Below are positions 24,401 to 33,390 of a DNA stretch of 64,000 nucleotides, piece after piece. A program made the translations under genes and the position numbers. The notes below the pieces were generated by a model. It had not been told where the DNA came from. It saw nothing but the letters and a program-made list of their open reading frames with translations, and did not search any database. Origin of the DNA: Catonia carolina (Eukaryota > Arthropoda > Insecta > Hemiptera > Achilidae); the NCBI GenBank assembly GCA_035578175.1, contig JAQMRL010000004.1, positions 77,241,401 through 77,305,400 on the forward strand. Direction: 5' to 3'. The stretch's first letter is position 1. Each line of letters opens with the position of its first letter.

Positions 24401-27400
24401 TAATAAAGCGTGGCGGTGCACTTCCATAAAAGCGGCGGACCGGCTGTCTCCGGTGCGTACTAGCAGCGAGTGTGTGGTCAGCGGTTACAATACAAGCGAC
24501 AGCGGGCCCTCAATCCTTCAACTATAAATTCAAACTGTTTTTTTTTTTTTTTGGTTTAACGTTCGACTGTTCTGCAATTACTGCTAATGCAGACGGTGAA
24601 GGATGAAATTATTTTTTTGTAACGTATGAAAAGATGCCGTGCCTGAATGGAATTCGAACCCAAGACCGCATGATGAAAGGCGAGCACGTTACCAACTGCG
24701 CCAATGCGGCCGGCGCATATCATAATAGCTTTTCTGTCATATTCATTACAATTTAACTAGAAACTTAACAAGAACGCAGATTAAGATCCCACTATCTTTC
24801 TCTGGTAGGCCTACTATCCGAAATACAGTAGCCCATCCGTGGTCACCATACCTTGATAAAAAAAACTGATGTGAAACACTCACACAACTTTCTCTTGCCA
24901 ATGCAAATAATTAACAATAAACCTAACATTATTAATAAAATATTAGAAATAAACAAAAAACTAACCTCAAAAACATAACCTTATTTTAATCATGAGTGAA
25001 TGATGCAAAATGAAAATCAACCTCAGTTTGGCTTAGAAATACGGAAAATCACTCTTTCTCTCTAAACTAGGCTCTGTAGAGAAAAATACTTTAAATAAAA
25101 GTTGTAGATCTTTTAATTTTCTATAAATTAAATTATATACACTTTTGTCGTAAAATGCATACTAAGGCCGAAATGTTAAAAAAATCGATTTTTCTCACGT
25201 TTTCGTGAGAAAAAATCAGAAAATCGCAAATTACCGCTAAACTAAGCGTTATACAAAACATTGTTTGAAATAAAAGTTGTAGAATTTTCAATTCTCTACA
25301 ACTTTTATTATATAAAGTTTTGCGCTAAAATGCATATTAAAGCTGTAATCTTAAAAAAACAACGTTTTTTCGTGAAAACAGCCTCACCCAGAATTTCAGC
25401 AAACATGATGCCTACCCTATCTTGTAGAGAATAAAAAATTGAGTAAACCAGGCGATTTTTAAAAAAATCGTAGGAACAGTTTTTGAGAAAATCGCAAAAA
25501 AGTGAAAAATTACACGAATAAACTACCACTTCCGGTTGACCGATTTTGATGAAAATGTTCGTGTCGAGTCCGGTAGTGGTACGTAACTTAAGTTTCAAGT
25601 TTCAAGTTCGTACGATGTTCCGTTCTTGAGATATTCTGTTCACACACAGACACACACACACAGACACACACACAGACCAATCGCTAAAAACATGTTTTTT
25701 GGGTTCAGGGGGTCTGAAAACGTATAGATCCGGTGAAAACTCGATTTCGAAAAATCGACATGAAAACAATACTTTCCTTCCTATATATTCGTATAGGCAA
25801 GAGAAAGTAAAAAACAATTTCATAACGGCCACTCGACAACCAACAGTAATTACTTCTATTCACTCAGTGGTGCTTGAAAACTCTATTTTAACGCAACCTC
25901 TTTGAGACTAGCAATGAAACCACGCGCTTGGCGGATGCAAAAATTAGTCTTGTTCCTATAACAGAAAACTCTGGTTTTAAAGCCAATCGTTGTTCATTGT
26001 TTGTATTTTTAACTTAAAAGATTACCTGGCAAACAGAAATCATCTGGAATCCGATCATTTCCTTTAACTTCAATTTTTTTACTTTTCTTATTTGAAATTT
26101 GGGGTGTCTCTCCATGCAAAATTTCTTCATCTGATTCTGGAAACATACAAACGTGGCTTGTATGTTAATCAACCCTTGGATATTAATGGATTTAAAAATA
26201 AAATTTATTACACAAATTACTGCAGTACAACTTTTGTTTAAAACAAAATTTAGACTTCAGTTACTTCTTTTTTTTAAACTAGGTAATTGCAATGTAATTA
26301 CAGTACTATTGTTTAACGTAACTTTTGGATTATCCTGACAAATCTGAAATTGAAATATTACCTTTTGTATCAGGCCACCTTATCTACAATACGGTGAACC
26401 TTATAAATATATATATTCATACAATATGTATACATTGGGTTACATATGTATACAATATTACATTGGGTTCAGCACTGTGAATAGTTCGACCACGTTTTCG
26501 AGAAACCGACATTTGTGTTTACGGTAACAAACAGTTATATTCGTACAGTTAACCTACAAAAGGTTCCCCGATATACTGTATATGGTCTGGGTATAGTATA
26601 AGTTGTATGTTTGCCGTACTGAAATTAAAGCAGTCACGCATGCGCACTGATGCTTTTCCCCCTTTACCCCTCTTTGAAAGCAAGGGCAAACTCGTGACTC
26701 AAGTGACTATAGTAAATAGGGTTTCTAAGAAATAGAAATAGAACGCACAAATGGTTACATATAGGTAGGCCTATTGTTGCACGGCTATCTGAAAGAGCCG
26801 GGTAGGCCTACCTATTTAGATAATTGGCCCTTTTTTAACCCCTTTTATTCAGTCCTAATGTGTTTACAGTTTGTTAGGATTTATCCAGAAACCGACAAAA
26901 AGATTTTGTATTTTTATTAATATATCGAAAATCTCTGTCCTTCTCGAAATCTCCACAGCTCAAGTACCTATATAAGTGCAGCCAGTTTAGTTAGAGTCTT
27001 AGTCTTTGATCTGCTATCGGCGAATTTTGATTTGTCAGTGAGTAAGCGAGTTATACTGAGTACGAGTACGTCTGCAAGGAGATCCAGCATAGACTGCATT
27101 GGAGACCGTATAGGCCTAATCGTTGTTAGCTTTGTAAGTAGGATTTAGTTTTAAGTAAGTGAAAAATAATCTTGTAATTTCTTAAGTTTAAGTTATCAAT
27201 TTATTGTGATTAGTTAGTTATTTATTATAAGTGATTTCCTTGTAGATTTAAGACACTTAAATTGTAATTGTAAATTTTAGTTTGTAATAAATAATTATAA
27301 TTTTTAAACTATTGTGTGTTAATATTATTTAATTTACCCAGATCTTGAAGTGGACCTTAAAGTGTCACAATATCCATTACTTTTTGAGAAACAATTTTTT

Positions 27401-30400
27401 GTGATTTTTCTTTCTAGCAGAATTTTTTTTAGAAACCTGGGTTCATTTAATTAATAAGTTCTCACGTAAGGAACTAAAAAACGACAGATCTAACAAAACA
27501 AAACACAAAATGAAGCCCTGTCTTTTACATGTGTTGAGATGTATGGTAAATAGTTGACATTGAGTTATTTGGAAAGTCGGACTTCACCTTAACTTTTCAA
27601 ACTTGTAAATCTCGTATAATTGTACACAAATCACAAGATAGCTTAGAACTTACCACCATCACAAGATGTTTTTCTGTAAGTATCATATAAATCCCATTCA
27701 GTTGCAAACACGTAACTGTCCTGAAACCCAATCAACAAAACTGCAATGTATATTTTCTTAAAATTTTCAATATTATTCTATTCCTTAATTTTAAAATATT
27801 TATTTCTCCAAGAGCCTGACGTGTCTTCATATTTATATGTGTCGTATCCAAGCTCTTGTCCTTAGTTTTCCCTGAATGTCCAAGCATCGCATCCGTGAAG
27901 CAGTAAGCTACATGCCAAACCATTTTAGTAAACATTCTCTCAGGTTTAAGGGGAGTTCTTTTAATGAAAAATCGAAATATTTTAGAATTTAGTTTTTATC
28001 GATTATTATAGCTTGAATTTTCCGCTTTAATTATGTATTTAGTTTTTTCTACGAACAGAAGAAATAATTTCATTTAAGTTATGTTAGTATGTATAGTTAT
28101 AGTAATGTCAGTGAGAAAACGAAATGTATACTGAAACATCATAGAAATATTTGTTTTTATTCATAATTTTTTACAATATGTCACCACCACCCCTTCTAAT
28201 TAATCATTTACTGTGTTGCCGGCCTTCAATAGTTCTTCCGGCCTTCGTCGGCGCACCGACAAACCTTTCGGCTCCGCACCGACAGAGCCCTTTGTCATCA
28301 AGGTCAAGCCAGTCACCGCCCTCTACCACAGCGCTCTCGGCAGCTAAATAAAGAACGCTCCAGTGAGCCGAGATTCAATACCGATCAAGACACAGAGGGA
28401 TTCAACTCCGATCCAGACAGCATCGACAAAACGTCCACCACGGCACACGGCTGCCGGACTCCAGCAAAGACTAATCGACGACCCCGCAAGAGAGAAGATG
28501 ATAAATCCACTCGCCGTCCCGTCACCGTAAGCCGTCGACCGGACCGTCATCACCCGCTGACGCGAGCGATGCCCACAGCGGTCCCTCGACCGAGCCTTAC
28601 GCCCACCGGACCCGACGAAGCAGCCATCGACGCACTACTGCGAGGGAAGAAGATGATGTCTCCGCTGGACGACGAAACGCCGTGTCGCCCAGCTCCTCGA
28701 CCTCCACAATGACTACGACCGACGCTTCCCATCAAGATGACCACCGCTTAAACGGCCCTTTTCAGGGACACCAAAATTAAAGGTTTGAACTCGCCACTTA
28801 ATGTCGCCATCCGGTGACAAATAGTTCGTTGTTATAACGGATGTTTTATTAAGGAAGCAACCCTGATTATAAGAAGATAGAAGTAATACATCGGTAAATT
28901 TTCTGTACCCCAATCGGTATGTTGGCAACAGTGTACTTAAGGCCAACTACCTAAGACAGTTAAAATATTCCAGTCAAGCATTAGTGTGGTGACAGCAGTC
29001 GTTTCGTTATATTGTGTCAGCAATGGTTTTTTCCAAGGAAGAACGCGTGTTTATTCAGCGTGTTTCAGTTCATGAGTTACAACAACGCGATAAAAATGCA
29101 AATGTAACTTTTCGTAGCTCTGAAAACAGTAGTTAATATTAGCCCAGCTTGCGATGATAATCTTCTTTTTTTAGGTGATTGAGTCAAACGATTTTTCAAA
29201 TCTTCGAGAACTTCCGCGGTTAACTTTGTTGGCTGGCGAGGTGGTTTCTCATCAAGTACACTCCCAGTTCTACGGAATTTATTTATCAAACGCAATATTG
29301 ACGATTTATTCGGAACGGCAGAACGGGGAAATTTCAACTGAAACTTATCTTGCACACATTTGTACGATTTAATCGCTATGTAATTCTGTACAATAAACAC
29401 GCGTTCTTCCTTGGAAAAAACCATTGCTGACACAATATAACGGAACGACTGCTGTCGTTAGTTCGTTTATATTGTTTCAAAGGTTGCAAAAATTTAAATA
29501 TTGCTGCTAATGCGTTCTGCATTAGTAGCAATATTGCAAAAGTCAGACGTAAAACCAAAAAAAGGTTGAAATTTTGTTGATAATGTATTTGTCATTAGTT
29601 GTAAAAATATTTTTCTAGTTGTGTTTTTGAAGTGGCGGCTATATTTTTTGTTTACCTGTAAAATATAAGTTTTCAAACGTTTTTCTCAAAAGCAATTCTT
29701 TAAAACTTCAGTCAATATTTTCTTTGTAGGTAAGGTAGTATTTTTGTTCATAATAAATTGATTTGTATGTTTTTATTTTATTTGTGAGTAAAATTTTTTT
29801 AAGTTATTATAAACGAATATGTGTAGTTATAGAAAATATGTTGTAGCGATTATTGATTAGAAATAAATACATTATCATCATTGTTATTATTATTATTATA
29901 AAACAGCCCGAGGATATTGGCATTTTATTGACTTTATGAAAGCTAATATTGTTTTGCGGCAAATGGTATACAATGTGTTATATGTAGTATACAAAGTGTT
30001 TCGTAATAACGTTTTAAATTGCACTTTATTCGACGTCCGACGGATCGGACTTTGGTATTAACAGATTGATACACACAATTTTACTAATATAATTACAGAA
30101 AAGTATGATTTTTTTTCTTTTCTTACCGTAGTATTTATTGGAGAAGTTTGGCACAATTTCTTTTTATTTACTGTACTGAATGTTTGAACGAAAGTGTCTT
30201 TTTTATTTCTCTTCAGACCTTGTTTTTCAAATTCATCTTCCTGTAACAATTACATGAATAATTAATGACGTGTAGAAACTGTGTTTAGTCATACTGTGCA
30301 GATATAAATCATACTAAAACACTTAATTATACCTGGGACGTTCAATAATTAAGGAGACAAATTAACGTAGAGAAAAACCGGTTCGTTCAGTGACAATAAA

Positions 30401-32051
30401 ACTTTTTGAGGGCAAAGTTTGCAACCTATTGAAAACTGTTGATCAGCTATTTAATTGTAAGTAAATAAACATAATCACTTTTGTTCATTTCAAAATTTCA
30501 GTTACGCTTGAAAAATGTACGCTGGAAGAGCAACGTTCCGTAGTGATGAGATTTTCTCTGTCTGAAGGTGTGAAACCGCTGGAGACTTACTCAAAAATGT
30601 TGAAACAGTATGGTGAAAAGTATTTAAACCACAGTAAATTGTAAAAGTGGTTAAGACATTAGTTCGGGCAAAACAAAATGTCAATGATATCCATCGCTCT
30701 GGAAGATAAGTTGAAGTTTCATCTACTGCGCTGAAAAACCGCATAAATGATCTTATTCGCGAAGACAGGCGAGTCAAAATTTCCCAAATTTTTAGTTGGT
30801 GTGATATTAGTGTTGAAACGGCGCATTCAGTCATTCATAAAGTGCTGAATTCTCACATAACGTGTTCAAGATGGGTTCCAAAACAGTTGAGTCAAGTGGC
30901 TAAGGACACGCGGATTCGCATTGGTTCTGAACAGCGGCTTAAAATGGAAGATTAAAATTTTTTTAGATCGTAGGCCTATAATAACCTGTGATGAAATGTG
31001 GATCCGTTTCTAACCGGAATTCAAACGGCGAGTCTTGAGTGAAAACATCTGGATTTGCCCACCAAAAATAAACGTTCAAAACTTAGATGCCAGCCGGAAA
31101 AGTGATTTTGACTGTTTTCTAAGACTCGCATGGCCCAATTTTGTATGGCTATTTAGAAGCACAACGGGACTGTGAACAGTGAGTTATATTTTAACGTGCC
31201 CCAACAGAAAGTGAGACCCGCAATAAGCAAACAAGTAAGAGCACTCTCTCAGTAGGTGTAGTTCTTTTGCGTGACAATGCGCGCCCCCACACTGTTCAAA
31301 GAACAGGAGAAACGCTCGAGAAGTTGGTTAGGAGATTTTGCCAAATCTTCCTGAAAGCCCAGACCTTGCCCCATCCGATTTTCATTTGTTCGGCCCGCTC
31401 TGAGACTTTTACGCGGGAAGAAATCTACGAAAACGGATCGATAAAAAACCCGGTAAACGAATAGTACATACAGCAAAATAATTCTATGTGGTGAATCAGA
31501 AAGCTCACAGAACGGTGGGACAAAAATGTCTAAATGCTACTAGAGTCTATGATGAAAAGTAATGTCAGTTTCTTTGGCTTTGAATAAATCGGTTTTGTTT
31601 TTTACATTAATTTGTCTCGTTAATGTCTATTAAAAAATCAATAAGAATAAGCCGTTCGGGGTCCCAGAAAACAGAATCCAAGATTTTCTGAGCTGATGTT
31701 GATAATTTCAAAACTTTAAAAATTGTTGTCACAAACTACTCCTAGGGTCAGATCCTGCCAAAAATTTTGGGAGGAAAGTTGTTAGTAAAACAAAAATTGA
31801 ATCGAATTTTTTAATGTGGAATAAAATATTTTTTTCAAAATCACAGTCACATCATTTGAGTGTATTATAACTTACTGGTTGATTAGTTTTTTTTTCTGAC
31901 ACTTTATCATCAGAAGTTGAAGAATCAGGATCTAGCGGGACAACTGAGCTGTTGATATCCAATAACCAAAATGTTGATGTTTCTTTTAAAAACACAGTAA
32001 CTTCTTCACATGTTTCAGAAAAAGTATCATCATCGATCTTCTTTTTTTCAT
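18191..32051 (-). CDS. DNAI4: DNAI4 (WDR78)-like axonemal dynein intermediate chain, seven internal exons
   Basis: Seven exons on the minus strand: 31876-32051, 30127-30240, 27654-27720, 26026-26136, 22751-22918, 20671-20783 and 18191-18429. Together they give about 988 coding bases (about 329 codons) with no stop. Every junction has AG/GT sites, and all phases join correctly (0, 0, 1, 1, 1, 0 for the six internal introns). Recognisable family landmarks occur in order: a TFWLLDI segment, FVQTF, WDLYD, an AMVIAERLLASN helix, then WD-repeat segments with VTAISWN, GLGCCWNVKNP and NLLAVGCYRGEI. The order matches my memory of animal WDR78/DNAI4, an inner-arm dynein intermediate chain needed for cilia and sperm flagella. 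The N-terminal ~200-250 residues and most of the WD propeller are not seen in the window. Flanking introns would have to exceed 18 kb on the 3' side and 31 kb on the 5' side. The alternative is a truncated gene fragment. Other dynein intermediate chains are less likely given the WDLYD and CCWNVKNP context. Confidence 0.8.
18590..19283 (+). mobile_element. PIF/Harbinger-like transposon relic, left arm
   Basis: A GC-rich start (GGGCTTGTACACATGAGGCG) is followed by a broken frame from 18725. The frame gives MEVKEVVCLWLCDNN, a stop, then YRRRRQGQKQFWVQP and, after a frameshift, EDDISPSMNNVRHAIGAEE. These resemble the N-terminus of insect Harbinger transposases (FWVHP and AIxAEEKL motifs). The catalytic part is missing. 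A 12-bp perfect inverted pair ATGAGATGTACA lies at 19155-19166 and 19272-19283 around CGCGCG-rich sequence. It lies in the intron between DNAI4-like exons 6 and 7. Confidence 0.55.
19284..20198. other. Intronic sequence without recognised features
   Basis: AT-rich filler in the exon 6-7 intron of the left arm. No exon, RNA or transposon signature was seen. The mirror is 35209-36123. Confidence 0.5.
20199..20600 (+). repeat. Free-standing copy of repeat R, left arm
   Basis: Roughly 70% similar by eye to the R segment of the B monomer. It has an open 74-codon frame (20379-20603) and contains GAGGAAGGCAATGGTAAACC, a phrase I associate with dispersed arthropod repeats. No protein domain is recognised. 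It ends about 20 bp before the inner palindrome edge. Confidence 0.65.
20671..20783 (-). CDS. DNAI4: DNAI4-like exon 6 (start of WD-repeat region)
   Basis: 113 bp with a TTTCATTAG acceptor and a GTAAGA donor. It enters in phase 1 (AT completes an Asp codon after exon 5) and leaves in phase 0. It encodes LKTPIGFHYIMKLLWTFSLK followed by KNDDRTVTAISWNTVNL. LLWTFSL and VTAISWN are the first propeller strands. It lies only 47 bp inside the inner edge of the left palindrome arm, so it is in the spacer and was not duplicated. Confidence 0.77.
21041..21212 (-). mobile_element. tRNA-derived SINE, copy 1
   Basis: On the minus strand a tRNA-like head carries an intact A box (TGGCGTAGTTGG, 21192-21203) and B box (GGTTCGAATCC, 21150-21160). 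A tail follows with GCATTAGCAGTAATTGCAG and an A-rich end (T-run at 21041 on plus). Only 4 of 7 acceptor-stem pairs form, so it is a SINE and not a tRNA gene. It lies in the exon 5-6 intron of the DNAI4-like gene. Confidence 0.75.
21617..22555 (+). repeat. Dispersed repeat D, copy 1
   Basis: About 940 bp, matching 24864-25812 throughout, from GTGAAACACTCACACAAC to TAGGCAAGAGAAAGT. It contains a 13-14-bp stem AAAAGTTGTAGAA/TTCTACAACTTTT near 22026-22060 and a CA microsatellite at 22390-22413. No coding capacity was recognised. Confidence 0.8.
22390..22413 (+). repeat. (CA)n microsatellite
   Basis: Twelve CA dinucleotides inside repeat D copy 1. Confidence 0.9.
22751..22918 (-). CDS. DNAI4: DNAI4-like exon 5 (helix before the WD propeller)
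   Basis: 168 bp with a TTTTGCAG acceptor (the branch region contains a T-rich run) and a GTAAGT donor. Phase is 1 on entry and 1 on exit. It encodes TEIDEEKSLECSRNDEIIKL, then FRMPRFKHAMVIAERLLASN and VYTAQQTSFSGIIVD. The AMVIAER.L..N.Y..Q...(F/Y)G pattern is the helix that leads into the beta-propeller in axonemal intermediate chains. The open frame extends on both sides into intron, so the exon limits were set by splice sites. Confidence 0.78.
22919..23884. other. Intron sequence, no recognised feature
   Basis: AT-rich with a T-run near 23150-23182. The 70-codon frame at 23379-23591 has no recognisable domain. Confidence 0.5.
23885..23925 (+). mobile_element. Partial tRNA-like SINE head
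   Basis: CCACCGGGTTGGTCTAGTGG resembles a tRNA 5' half with an A box (TGGTCTAGTGGT), but no B box follows. Probably a truncated SINE. Confidence 0.4.
23931..24537. other. Unidentified, partly GC-rich intron segment
   Basis: 24010-24520 is noticeably more GC-rich than its surroundings, with CG-rich words such as GTCGGCGGCCC and GCGGCGGACCGG. No motif, terminal repeat or coding frame was recognised. It could be an old transposon. Confidence 0.4.
24538..24713 (-). mobile_element. tRNA-derived SINE, copy 2
   Basis: Near-identical to copy 1. Head with A box (complement at 24692-24703) and B box (24650-24660), the same tail, and a clean 15-base poly(A) (T-run at 24538-24552). It lies in the exon 4-5 intron. 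Confidence 0.78.
24864..25812 (+). repeat. Dispersed repeat D, copy 2
   Basis: Second copy of D in the exon 4-5 intron, same orientation as copy 1, with the microsatellite as CACACAGA-type repeats at 25641-25675. The 96- and 76-codon open frames here correspond to repeat sequence shared by both copies, not to genes. Confidence 0.8.
26026..26136 (-). CDS. DNAI4: DNAI4-like exon 4 (acidic/basic linker)
   Basis: 111 bp with a TGTTTCCAG acceptor and a GTAATC donor. Its first two bases complete a Glu codon with the G that ends exon 3, and it ends with a G that is completed by exon 5. It encodes a low-complexity linker (SDEEILHGETPQISNKKSKK, then IEVKGNDRIPDDFCLP). It is not distinctive on its own. 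The call rests on splice sites, phase and position between two recognisable exons. A solo LTR fills much of the upstream intron. Confidence 0.65.
26427..27367 (+). mobile_element. Solo LTR, 941 bp
   Basis: Begins TGTATACATTGGG and ends AAAGTGTCA (TG...CA), flanked by a 5-bp target duplication CAATA at 26422-26426 and 27368-27372. It has a TATA-like CCTATATAAGTGCAG at about 26967-26981 and an AATAAA signal at 27286-27291, in the order expected for U3-R-U5 on the plus strand. The 5-bp duplication fits Gypsy or BEL/Pao families. No second LTR or internal region is nearby. It lies in the DNAI4-like exon 3-4 intron. Confidence 0.75.
27654..27720 (-). CDS. DNAI4: DNAI4-like exon 3 (WDLYD motif)
   Basis: 67 bp. 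It follows a GGGTTTCAG acceptor in phase 0 and ends in phase 1 before GTAAGT. It encodes DSYVFATEWDLYDTYRKTSC plus two residues; WDLYD is a family signature. Too short to be found by ORF length alone, it was located from splice sites and phase. The intron upstream (27721-30126) contains a GC-rich island and a DUF4817 transposon fragment. Confidence 0.75.
27721..28205. other. Intron sequence, nothing recognised
   Basis: AT-rich part of the exon 2-3 intron before the GC-rich island. The 67-codon minus-strand frame at 27732-27935 has no domain. Confidence 0.45.
28206..28776 (+). other. GC-rich island with a 159-codon ATG-less open frame and a histone-like stem-loop
   Basis: Base composition changes abruptly at about 28206. 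A plus-strand frame is open from 28233 to the TGA at 28710 without an initial ATG, encoding an Arg/Pro/Ser/Asp-rich, probably disordered sequence. High GC lowers stop frequency, so the frame may be chance. At 28753-28768, GGCCCTTTTCAGGGAC differs by one base from the histone mRNA 3' stem-loop consensus, but the upstream sequence is not a recognisable histone. It is possibly a captured transcript or a retroelement piece. Confidence 0.4.
28991..29456. repeat. 65-bp inverted repeat flanking the transposase fragment
   Basis: 28991-29055 and 29392-29456 are near-perfect reverse complements. Each contains the transposase 5' leader and its first ~10 codons (ATGGTTTTTTCCAAGGAAG). The left copy is therefore an inverted duplicate of the element's own 5' coding end, not a normal terminal repeat. 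Confidence 0.8.
29077..29424 (-). pseudogene. DUF4817/HTH transposase N-terminal fragment
   Basis: The open frame starts at the ATG at 29424 (MVFSKEERVFIVQNY) and continues through a helix-turn-helix region with KFQLKFPRSAVPNKSSI and LINKFRRTGSVLDEKPPRQP. This is the DUF4817-type DNA-binding head found in insect Tc1/mariner-like transposases. After RATKSY the sequence no longer fits, and a stop follows at about 115 codons, so the catalytic domain is missing. It lies between DNAI4-like exons 2 and 3. Confidence 0.7.
29499..29570 (+). mobile_element. SINE tail fragment with hairpin
   Basis: Reverse complement of this stretch matches the SINE tails (TTGGTTTTACGTCTGACT then ACTAATGCAG). A near-perfect hairpin, TTGCTGCTAATGC and GCATTAGTAGCAA, spans 29501-29531 with a 5-base loop. 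No tRNA head is present. Confidence 0.45.
29571..30126. other. Intron sequence, nothing recognised
   Basis: AT-rich, with a short ATT trinucleotide run near 29880-29900. No other structure seen. Confidence 0.45.
30127..30240 (-). CDS. DNAI4: DNAI4-like exon 2 (FVQTF segment)
   Basis: 114 bp, 38 complete codons, phase 0 at both ends, with a TTGTTACAG acceptor and a GTAAGA donor. It encodes a lysine-rich stretch containing DTFVQTFSTVNKKKLCQ. The FVQTF core followed by a charged linker matches the WDR78 family block that precedes WDLYD. The open frame runs past the donor into the intron, so the longer open frame at 30058-30249 overstates the exon. The preceding intron holds a mariner relic. Confidence 0.75.
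30331..31635 (+). mobile_element. Degenerate mariner-family element
   Basis: Imperfect ~27-bp inverted ends around GGAGACAAATTAA (30341-30367 and 31606-31632). Between them is a decayed transposase with EEQRSVV near 30525, a CDEMW catalytic motif at 30985-31001, DNARPH at about 31273 and SPDLAPSDFH at about 31356. The last two aspartates lie about 34 codons apart, as in DD34D mariners. Several stops and frameshifts are present (for example after the KLYKWLRH-like segment). It lies in the exon 1-2 intron. Confidence 0.85.
30515..31540 (+). pseudogene. Mariner transposase pseudogene
   Basis: Coding remnant of the mariner element from the ATG at 30515. Frame must change several times to follow the homology, so it cannot make active enzyme. 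The minus-strand open frames here (30502-30834, 31249-31476) are shadows. Confidence 0.8.
31876..32051 (-). CDS. DNAI4: DNAI4-like exon 1 of those seen (TFWLLDI segment)
   Basis: 176 bp, bounded on the minus strand by a TTGTTTCAG acceptor and a GTAAGT donor. The first two bases complete a split codon, so an upstream exon ending in phase 1 must exist, but none was found between here and 34783. The exon encodes 58 full codons containing EEVTVFLKETSTFWLLDI and a Ser/Asp-rich linker ending KKTNQP. The EEVTV...TFWL.D stretch is the most recognisable N-terminal block of the WDR78 family. It ends in phase 0, matching the next exon at 30240. Confidence 0.78.
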
Positions 32052-32337
32052 CTGAAACAATTAAAATGCAGTAGACATTAAACCTCCATTTTGCATGGCA
32101 TGAATAACAGAAAATTTCAACAAGTTTTAGAGAGAAAGTACTAAGCTTTAATTTTTTTTATTTCTTGTGCTTTTACTCCTTAAAATTTTATTTAAATGTA
32201 TATAATCTCACGAATATATACACAAACACTAGTCACATTAAGAACATTAATTATTTTGTAGGTTACCGTACTTAAAAACAAATATTACACTTTTTAACTT
32301 AAAATTTGATCACGTATACACTTTCATAAAAATTATT
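32052..32337. other. Sequence immediately upstream of the first detected exon
   Basis: AT-rich intron-like sequence. No upstream exon candidate with a plausible donor in the required phase was found. Confidence 0.4.
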
Positions 32338-33062
32338 GAATGCTTGAAGTTTAGTCACATGAAGGCAGCAGTGAGAACTAGGCATGCACCGAACGGGAAG
32401 TCATCTTATTCTCCTGCCCTACCAATACGGGGGTAAGCCGAATGGGTGATAACACCCAATTAGAATTTTCTTACTAAAAGTGAAATACACCATTGATTAT
32501 ACATTGATTGTGTAAGTAAACAGTGTTAAAGTTGTTAACATTTTGATACTTGACGTTTAATCGCACAAAGTCACAGTCACCCGGACATGCACCGGGAGGT
32601 CAACTCGTCCTTACCACCTGCCGACACGGATCTATGTCTAATCGTCAGTCCTATCCGACCACTTTTTGTTTTCACTTGGTAAAAGTTATAAAAATATATA
32701 AATGTCGTGAAAAATTTAATTTAAACACACGTACTTTGTGTTACTTTTACATAAAAATAAATTTTTAGGACTTTTTAAACAAGGCAAGTTGTGTGCAACG
32801 GGGATAAGCCATCGGGAGGCCATCTTGGTGTCACGCCTTACCGATATATTGCAATGCCGAATGGACAGTAACATTCCACTAGTTTTTTTACACTTAATTT
32901 TTAAATTTTCTTAGAATCTATAAGTTAATCACGATTAAATAATAAAAATGCTTGACGTTTAATCATACAAAGTCTGTAGTGAAATCCGGGACATGCACCG
33001 AGATACATCTCTCTCATGTGACTTAACGACATGGATCTACCCCGAACGGTCGTGTTATAGAC
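32338..33062 (+). repeat. Degenerate ~200-bp tandem repeat
   Basis: GCTTGACGTTTAATC-type starts recur near 32341, 32550 and 32950. A GGCATGCACCG / CCTTACCGATACGGGG / GAATGGGTGATAACA-type block recurs near 32380, 32585, 32800, 32990 and, detached, 33400-33480. Spacing is about 200 bp. Copies are heavily diverged and function is unknown. Confidence 0.5.
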
Positions 33063-33254
33063 TCGTTTTCTGTTGTGCAACCTTTTTTTTAGTTAGAAAC
33101 TTAACTTATATTAAAAATTTACTAATTTTATTAAAATTTTAATATTATAGGCCTACTTATTTTTGGAATTTTCTCATCAACTAATAATTCCGAGAAAAAT
33201 AATTCCTTTTCCGAGAAAAAGTTTCCTTTATAGTTTTACGTACGACTATTTAGC

Positions 33255-33390
33255 ACAACACTGCTAATGCAGACAATGAAAGGTGATTGACAAAAATGCG
33301 ATGAAGAAATGTCAGACCAGGAGTCGAACCCGGGACCTTTGTCGTAGAAACCGGTTTCACTGGCTTCTTAAGCCGCTTCAACCACAAGAG
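33255..33390 (-). mobile_element. SINE with a different tRNA-like head but the same tail core
   Basis: B box GGTTCGACTCC (complement at 33320-33330) and a head unlike copies 1 and 2, joined to the same tail core CTGCTAATGCAGAC at 33261 on plus. The A box is degenerate. Confidence 0.55.

Noticed and set aside
30502..30834. 110-codon minus-strand frame
   Set aside because: Antisense shadow of the mariner transposase pseudogene.
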